From Tubulanus polymorphus (Eukaryota > Nemertea > Palaeonemertea > Tubulaniformes > Tubulanidae): a stretch of 64,000 bases of DNA. The notes under the pieces were generated by a model. That model had not been told where the DNA came from and made no database searches. It saw only the letters and a program-made list of their open reading frames with translations. How positions within the stretch are numbered: position 1 is the first letter of the stretch; every line of letters begins with the position of its first letter. The stretch covers positions 24,632,650-24,696,649 of the forward strand of contig NC_134026.1 in assembly GCF_964204645.1 (NCBI RefSeq), read 5' to 3'. Below, piece by piece: positions 58,072 through 64,000 of the stretch. Both the position numbers and the translations under genes were made by a program.

Positions 58072-60321
58072 CTACTGAGTGTTAACCGTAGGAGTGGCTG
58101 ATAATTTACACAACCTAGCAAGTAAACCAGACATCTGCAGCAAAGTTTGTACACCTTCCGATATTCTCATGTGTGTGTAACCAATTTCCTAGAAATATTC
58201 GGAAACCAAGTAAATTTACACCCAGATAATTCAGAACAAAGTGTGAAAGCCTTTCATTATCACCGGTCAGCTCCTACCTTAATGAACTCTAGCTTTAGGA
58301 ATTCAGGCATGTTATACGTTTTACACACTCGAAATACAATAGTGATGATATCTTCAGCAGAATAACCGAGTTTCCACAGATGCGACATGATTTTATAAGC
58401 TTCATCTATTTCTCCTTCGACACAATGCTGTAACATATTCTTGATCAACATCGGATGTGGTTCATCGCAAACCTTAAAATCAAGAATGAAATAAGTATCA
58501 TTTACATATATAGTAGTGGGTACAGACACTTGGAGAGGTTTTTCAGATCATCATTTAATACAAAAACGAACCTTAAAAACATTCTCACTATTGACATGTC
58601 CGAAACCTTTGTAAGTAGATTGTAGGTTGTTAAGCGCCTGGAAATATATAGAGGATGTTTCTTCAACATCACGCTTTAGACAATTTTATAAGAGTTTAGT
58701 GAGCGGTCGCTCTACCTGTCTCATGTCCCCTTGAGATGTAAATATGATTGCTTCCATTCCATCATCTGCGAAACTAACATTTTCTCCCCGACAAACTTCT
58801 AGCAGCCGCGCTAACAGTTGAGCATCAGTTAATTTACTGTAACGTAAAACAGCACATCGAGACTGGATAGGTTCTAAAAAAATAAATATCTTGGTTATGT
58901 ACTACTGGAAAAGCGTAATAAGAAAAGATATTACATATCATCTTTGAAATATACAATTACCTATGATTTTGTCAGAAGCATTACAAGCCAGAGCAAACCT
59001 CGTAGTTTTTGAATAAATTTCCATAGTTCGACGAAGAGCTTGTTGAGCGCCATCTGTCATACTTTAAAATGATAAAACAATAGATTCATCTACTACTTGA
59101 ATATGTTAGATAAAACTGAAAAATTATACACAGAAACTTAGAACTAACCTATCGGCTTCATCTAAAATAATAATCTTGTGTCGTCCTTTCGGTAGTGTTA
59201 CTTTTGATTGGGCAAACATCTTAATTTTGTTTCTTACTACATCTATACCTCTAAAAAAAGGAAATTATGCTGCAATAAGTAGTGGAAGTTTAGGGTTAAA
59301 ATCTGTAGATCAACAATTACATACCTGTCATTTGAGGCATTAAGTTCTAAAACTGCATCTTTGTATGAAGCACCAAGTAATGCTCTGGCTAAGCAAAGAA
59401 TGCTTGTTGTTTTACCAGTACCAGGTGGTCCCTAAGAGTCAGAGTAACCAGGTGGTGAAGCATCAACTAATCAAGTTTGCAAAGAAATTATCCATTTATG
59501 AAATACCTACAGCAATGATTATATTTGGGACGTTCCCTTCTCTTGCAAACACTTCCAGTCTGCTAACAGTCTCTTCATTGCCAACAATATTTTTCAATTC
59601 TGTCGGTCTGTATTTTTCAACCCTGCATGAGAGGGACAAAACGTATCATGATAAATATCAAAGTAGCCTGCTATATCGGCTGATACAGCTCTGCTGTGTT
59701 TCGTTAACTTTATAATACTTTTTTCATCTCTAACGCCAGTTGCGGAACGGCCACAGGCACAGTTGATCTAATAATAGTCTTAATGGTATCAAATCCTTCA
59801 GAACGTAACTTAGTACCACCACGTTTCAGCTTGATCTGATAAAAACTAGTAGCAATTTGAAGTAAAAGTTGATCGACAGAGAAGTGTTTAATCATGCAAT
59901 AGGCGATCATTATAAAAACCAAAGGGGCTCGTATTTGACTAACTTCATTTCATTTCTTATTTGATGTTTGGGGGTGAACTGTAGCTTAGATCATCCAGTA
60001 TCCCTGGTACTATATATATATATATAAAAAGAATATTCTTTTTATATATATAGTACCAGGGATACAGGATTATCTAAGCTACAGTTCATCCCAAAACATC
60101 AAATACGAGTCCCTGTGATAAAAACAAAACAAAGGAAAAATCATAATGTGTATTTTAGGATTCGTAAATATTGGGATTCGAACCCAGCATGCCTGATATC
60201 ACTCTCACCAAGGCAATTCGTATCTACTTTTCTTCTTTCCATCGACCGTATCTCTTTTGTCAGCTGATTTAGATGATTCACCCTGATCTGTAGGTGTAAC
60301 TTCCATACTTTCAACATCCAT
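58072..60321 (-). CDS. RFC2: RFC2, replication factor C 40-kDa subunit (clamp-loader ATPase)
   Basis: Nine exons: 60209-60321, 59511-59622, 59325-59431, 59149-59250, 58961-59061, 58716-58873, 58572-58637, 58278-58472 and 58072-58188; about 356 aa, the family's usual length. RFC2 is one of the small subunits that open PCNA and load it onto primed DNA. Visible motifs: [10 protein letters not shown], Walker [11 protein letters not shown], Walker [10 protein letters not shown], the SRC arginine finger in [10 protein letters not shown], sensor motifs ACNASDKII, and the collar [14 protein letters not shown] and [19 protein letters not shown]. The start [14 protein letters not shown] is a variable acidic tail. 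Exon 7's donor is GTTCGT, unusual after the GT, but the frame and homology continue across it. Confidence 0.97.
59925..60115. repeat. foldback element in RFC2 intron 1
   Basis: The arms, roughly 59959-60033 and 60036-60107, are reverse complements (GGTACTATATATA...TATAGTACC and CTGTAGCTTAGAT...ATCTAAGCTACAG) around a GAATATTC centre at 60031-60038. The outer CTCGTATTTGA word recurs at 59928-59938, just beyond a short interruption. Probably a small palindromic MITE. It contains a (TA)n core. Confidence 0.75.
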
Positions 60322-61138
60322 CGTAGACGGAAAAACCTTTCGAATTGAGATTTAGTGTTTTTTTAACGCGAAAGAACTATACTTCCCGGACAGCCAAGCT
60401 AGGGGTTAGATGCAATAACGCTGGGTTGTTTTACTGTTGAAATCGCCGTGAGGTTCGAATGCACTATTGGCGGAATTTTTCCTCCTAACTTCACGACAAC
60501 AAAAACAAAGCAATCACCTCAATATGGATAAAATAATTTGGCTAAACTTTATTAAGATACAATAGATTACATGCGTTTATAAATTGTTTCATGTCATGAT
60601 CATGAACTATATTACAGTACACACACTCTTACAGTACACATAGGTCACCAGTTTTTAATTAAAAGCGAATCATGCAACAATCTATCTTTATTTAGTAACT
60701 AGTATTTTGTACAATAAGATCACAGTGTCTTGTCAATATTGCTTACAAGTAATTGTTTGCGTATTAAGTAATCATTACATAACAAAAGAATTACTGAATG
60801 TCTTTTTTTATCAGCAAAATACTGTAAAACTTGTATAAGACGGAAATGGTGGGACCAGCAAAACATGTTCAACTTTATAAAAATTCTGAATAAGAGTAAG
60901 TCAGACTCAGAGACATTCACTGAAAAAATTTTACATAGATAGCATATGTAATCTAAAATCTAAATTGGATTAACTTCGACTGAAGGATGTCTTAGCTCCC
61001 ATATAGGATTGCATTCCAACCAGAAAACTAATGAGCCAGGCAATTATGGGACCCAGGAAAATTCAGGGCCTATAAATTCCTTTAGACTAGTCCAACTTAT
61101 GCAAATTTTACTGTAAAGTATTAATTTTCTTCTTTAGT
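60322..61138 (-). other. CHFR 3' UTR and RFC2 promoter region
   Basis: 0.8 kb between the CHFR stop and the RFC2 start on the same strand. Minus-strand AATAAA motifs at about 60548 and 60690 could end the CHFR mRNA within 250 bp of the RFC2 start. An open frame at 60720-60920 is not needed for CHFR because the conserved C-terminus is already in the exon at 61139-61178. Confidence 0.45.
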
Positions 61139-63932
61139 CTATGAAGTCCTTGTTTGTTCACAAATGTGACTGAATTTTCTGAAAATAGAAATGGATGAGA
61201 TATTCTATTTGAACGGAGCATTATGACTGTTATGAAGCCATAATTTTTTCAACAACACTTACTGTGCATGTGGAGGTCTATTCTTCTGAGTACGACAATT
61301 CCGTCCCCAGTAACAATCTGGTCGTGAAGTGACAGCATCAGGCAATTCAGAACGGGCTATATCCCTTCTGTACTGATATGCTAACTCTTTATAGTTCCTC
61401 AGACCGCAGGAGTAACACATGTATATATCTGGATTGCCTCGAATTCGTGCTCCATCTGTAACAAGAAATAAGCATTGTGGAGATACATGTATATCATTTT
61501 CTAGCCTACACCCGTTTCTATTCAAATCAACGAACTCTATGGTAAGAAGGTTTCAAACAAATATAACTCACCAGGACATGTATAGGCACCCGCATGTAAC
61601 TTGTCAACACACTCACGTTGTAATTGTCTCACAGATATATTCTTTTCAACTAAATAATCCTACAAGACACATTGATATTTCTCAAGACACATTGATTTTT
61701 CTCATGTGCTACCGGTACTATGTTTATGTAGGATATTTCACGGCTCTTTTTTTATTCAAAACCAAACAACAATAATGGTATACCTTAAATACATTTGATT
61801 CATGGAGATTATCTAAGATTATGTTGGTAAGACATTTTCGTCCCAAAGTAATCACTGCAAGAGAAGATTTGACACAATAATCCAATAAATAATTCTTCAC
61901 CAATATGTTATTGAATTGTGCTTAATTGAAACCCACCGCTAAACTTGGCTATGCAGCCTAAACAATCACTTTTCTGACAGCCCCAATATGCATGGCAGAA
62001 AGCGCGAAAACATATTGCACCTGTTGAAATAAAGAACATAGTAGATACGTACATATGAAATAACAAAAATTTATAACTTTCAATCATAAGAATAATATGG
62101 AACTCACAATTTTGTGCAGGTATAGATTGTTCGTGACGTCGGTCTGGCATTGGTAAAAGACAACATGTACACAATATATGGTTCTGATTCAAATTACAAA
62201 CATAGTTTGGTATAGTTGGCATAATCTTCTGGTCATCTGGATGAACTCTACTAGTAGTGCCAGTGCTAGTACCTAACAAGAAATAATATCGTTATAGAAA
62301 GAGACACTGGAACACAGTCTTTTGAAACTGAGTATGAGCTCACTTGGTTCAGCCGAGTTTCCCTGAGATTCTGAAGTTTCTGTAGATGCAATATTTACAG
62401 GCGTTGATGAAGGAACATTATTTTCTGAACTACTTGATGTTGTTGAATCTGCAGATACCGGTACTTGTTGAGCACCTGAACCTGTTGGATCTGGTGGGCA
62501 TTGCCTGCAAAGTGTTCTTGGTGGTCTGAAAAATTACGCAAGCGACTAAATAATTCTTTACCATATGCATGTACATTTTCCGGAGTATGCATGTGCAAAA
62601 ACACTAAGAGTAAGAAATAATTTATTCTACCTAATTGTAGCATATGGAGTCGTCAGCCCATGTCCTAGGCTAACCAAAGCAGGATTGAAGTTTACAATTC
62701 TGTAAGTAAGCACAATTACAGCTGATACAACCCAAACTAAATTCTTTGATTTGATAACTGTTAATGTGAGCATCTAGTTAATCTATCAGTGAATGACAGC
62801 ATGACACAAATGAATAGAATTTGGAACAATACTGAAGTGCTCTGATCAAATTTTGGGCTAACCCTGGGTTATATCTTGGTCTGTAATGAAATCTTGGGGT
62901 AACACTGAATCTCTCATCTTCAGAACTGCTACTTCCCTCTGAAGAATGTCGCACCAGGGTCTTCTTAGAATAAAGCTGGAATAAGGTGGGTGAAATGAAA
63001 GCTGAGTAACAAATATAAATCAGACCCAAATGAATCATCCTCTTCTTCAGCATCATTATCATAATCTGAGTCATCAGAGTGTCCACGATTTTTAGGGTAC
63101 AACTGAAAGAAGCCAAAACCAATACTGGTCATACTTGACATTCTTCACAATACATCAATCACATGAAGTGGACGTTTCAATCAACGATTTTATGGAATTT
63201 AAACATGTATTTAGACATGAAATACATGTATATCAGATTCTCAATCAAAATTCTAACCATATCTCTTGTTATCCGATTACGAGAATCCAAATCTTTCATA
63301 TCCTCTTCGGATCGTTTCTTATCTAAAGGAGATTAATCTTTATTAGAAGCATCTTTAAAATATTAATCAAACGGACTATTTCTAGAGTGTTTTCAATAAT
63401 CTACCTGGATGAGATTTCAGATATGATTCCACACAATTGTTCACTATGTGATTTTTATTAATGCGATCTACTTTCACTCTACACTGGAAATAAAAACATC
63501 ATAAATCATACAGTTTGAAAACACGTCGACAACAATCATCTGAAGTAGCTTGTCTTCTTACTGTTGGACATTCATTTGAAGTTTTCATCCAGTCCGAGTA
63601 ACAACCGGAACAGAATGAATGCATACAAGGCTGTAAACTGAAATGAAAAAAGTCAAAAAATTGTGTCATTCTCAACCCATGAATTGCAATATGAGATGAA
63701 AAAGAATATTCCCATATCATACAAACCTGATGCAATCATATAAGATTTCTTGGCATATGATACAAGTCAGTGATTGTAACATATCATCATCATCTTCAGC
63801 CATTGCACTAGTTCCCGGTTTACTGCTTGCTTCTTTAGAGCTTGCAGCATGCTCACTATCAACTTCTGTTGCTTGACTGTCAGGTTCATCATCCGCCTTA
63901 GGTTTCTTTGAGGGTGTTTCACTGACATCTTC
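61139..63932 (-). CDS. CHFR: CHFR E3 ubiquitin ligase, RING to C-terminus, truncated by window edge
   Basis: Exons from the right: 63727-63932, 63562-63637, 63405-63483, 63258-63322, 63026-63102 or 62833-62975 (see separate entry), 62344-62525, 62108-62272, 61937-62020, 61784-61854, 61572-61659, 61263-61455 and 61139-61178. CHFR is the mitotic-stress checkpoint RING E3. The RING is complete: LTCIICQEILYDCISLQPCM, HSFCSGCYSDWM, ECPTCRVKVDRI. Downstream are NHIVNNCVESYLKSHPDKKR, the cysteine-rich PAR-binding region (CTCCLLPMPDRR, AFCHAYWGCQKSDCLGC), YLVEKNISVR, ITLGRKCLTNIILDN, CYSCGLRNYKELAYQYRRDI and RPDCYWGRNCRTQ. The last exon is only 40 nt and encodes QKFSHICEQTRTS, matching human MKFNHICEQTRF. 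The N-terminal FHA domain lies beyond 64,000. A low-complexity acidic linker precedes the RING. Confidence 0.96.
62833..63102 (-). CDS. CHFR: tandem pair of alternative CHFR linker exons
   Basis: Exon a (63026-63102, 77 nt) encodes LYPKNRGHSDDSDYDNDAEE and more acidic residues. Exon b (62833-62975, 143 nt) encodes LYSKKTLVRHSSEGSSSSED and then a basic/aromatic extension. Both begin phase 0 with LY-x-K, both align to the vertebrate LQPKVRRSFSDEEGSSED segment that follows TQDM, and both end in phase 2, fitting the next exon (62344-62525, PPRTLCRQCPP). Joining a to b would break the frame, so they appear to be mutually exclusive. Donors are GTCTGA (a) and GTATTG (b), both weak. Confidence 0.65.
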
Positions 63933-64000
63933 CTACAATAGAATATGTGCGAATATCTACAATACCGAGGCAAATTCCAGCGATTTACGATAAAACAATA

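Noticed and set aside
60170-60212. tRNA gene on the minus strand
   Set aside because: Only a B-box-like T arm and part of the variable region can be folded; no acceptor stem or anticodon arm, so at most a SINE or tRNA relic.
60720-60920. Possible last exon of CHFR
   Set aside because: The 40-nt exon at 61139-61178 encodes the conserved KFSHICEQTR end in the right phase, so this frame is not needed.

Overview
This window is nuclear DNA of an animal. It is AT-rich and intron-rich (most exons 30-300 bp with GT-AG borders), and every gene I could identify has a metazoan orthologue recognisable by protein sequence. The genes include a ciliary WD-repeat protein, a MAST kinase and CHFR. The general look (frequent acatgta and accggta words, small introns, short foldback elements) would fit a marine invertebrate, perhaps a lophotrochozoan. 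I cannot name the species, and that placement is a weak inference.

Layout, left to right. 1-1,759 (-): N-terminal WD40 half of CFAP57, running off the left edge. 2,632-3,992 (+): ALKBH7, head-to-head with CFAP57. 7,037-27,546 (-): common body of one MAST family kinase (26 exons: MAST N-terminal region, DUF1908, AGC kinase, PDZ), tail-to-tail with ALKBH7. Upstream of and inside this gene lies a series of candidate alternative first coding exons, at 17.8, 22.0, 21.5, 28.7, 29.5, 32.6, 38.8, 43.2 and 45.2 kb. Each starts with ATG and ends at a donor whose phase matches the next common MAST exon; the last one encodes a SAM-like domain. 29.6-45.0 kb otherwise holds nothing I can assign. 48,436-51,896 (-): LMBRD2 (12 exons), with a probable alternative last exon at 46,606-46,781. 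52,138-53,263 (+): PIGY, reconstructed from three small exons; its second intron contains the whole intronless gene for RNA polymerase III subunit RPC9/CRCP on the same strand. 54,491-56,875 (+): CCDC74. 58,072-60,321 (-): RFC2, tail-to-tail with CCDC74. 61,139-63,932 (-): C-terminal part of CHFR (RING to C-terminus), running off the right edge.

The genes are unrelated housekeeping and ciliary or signalling genes, not a pathway cluster. What is unusual is gene architecture. (1) An intronless CRCP ORF sits in a PIGY intron, so intron retention versus splicing would choose between two unrelated proteins; this recalls the human PIGY/PYURF bicistronic locus. (2) The MAST gene has an array of phase-matched alternative first exons. 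(3) CHFR has two tandem, homologous, phase-identical exons separated by only 50 bp, which look mutually exclusive. (4) A 550-bp symmetric foldback lies in a MAST intron and would form a long double-stranded stem in the pre-mRNA. All exon structures were derived by eye from splice signals, reading phase and remembered family sequence; no search or transcript data were available.
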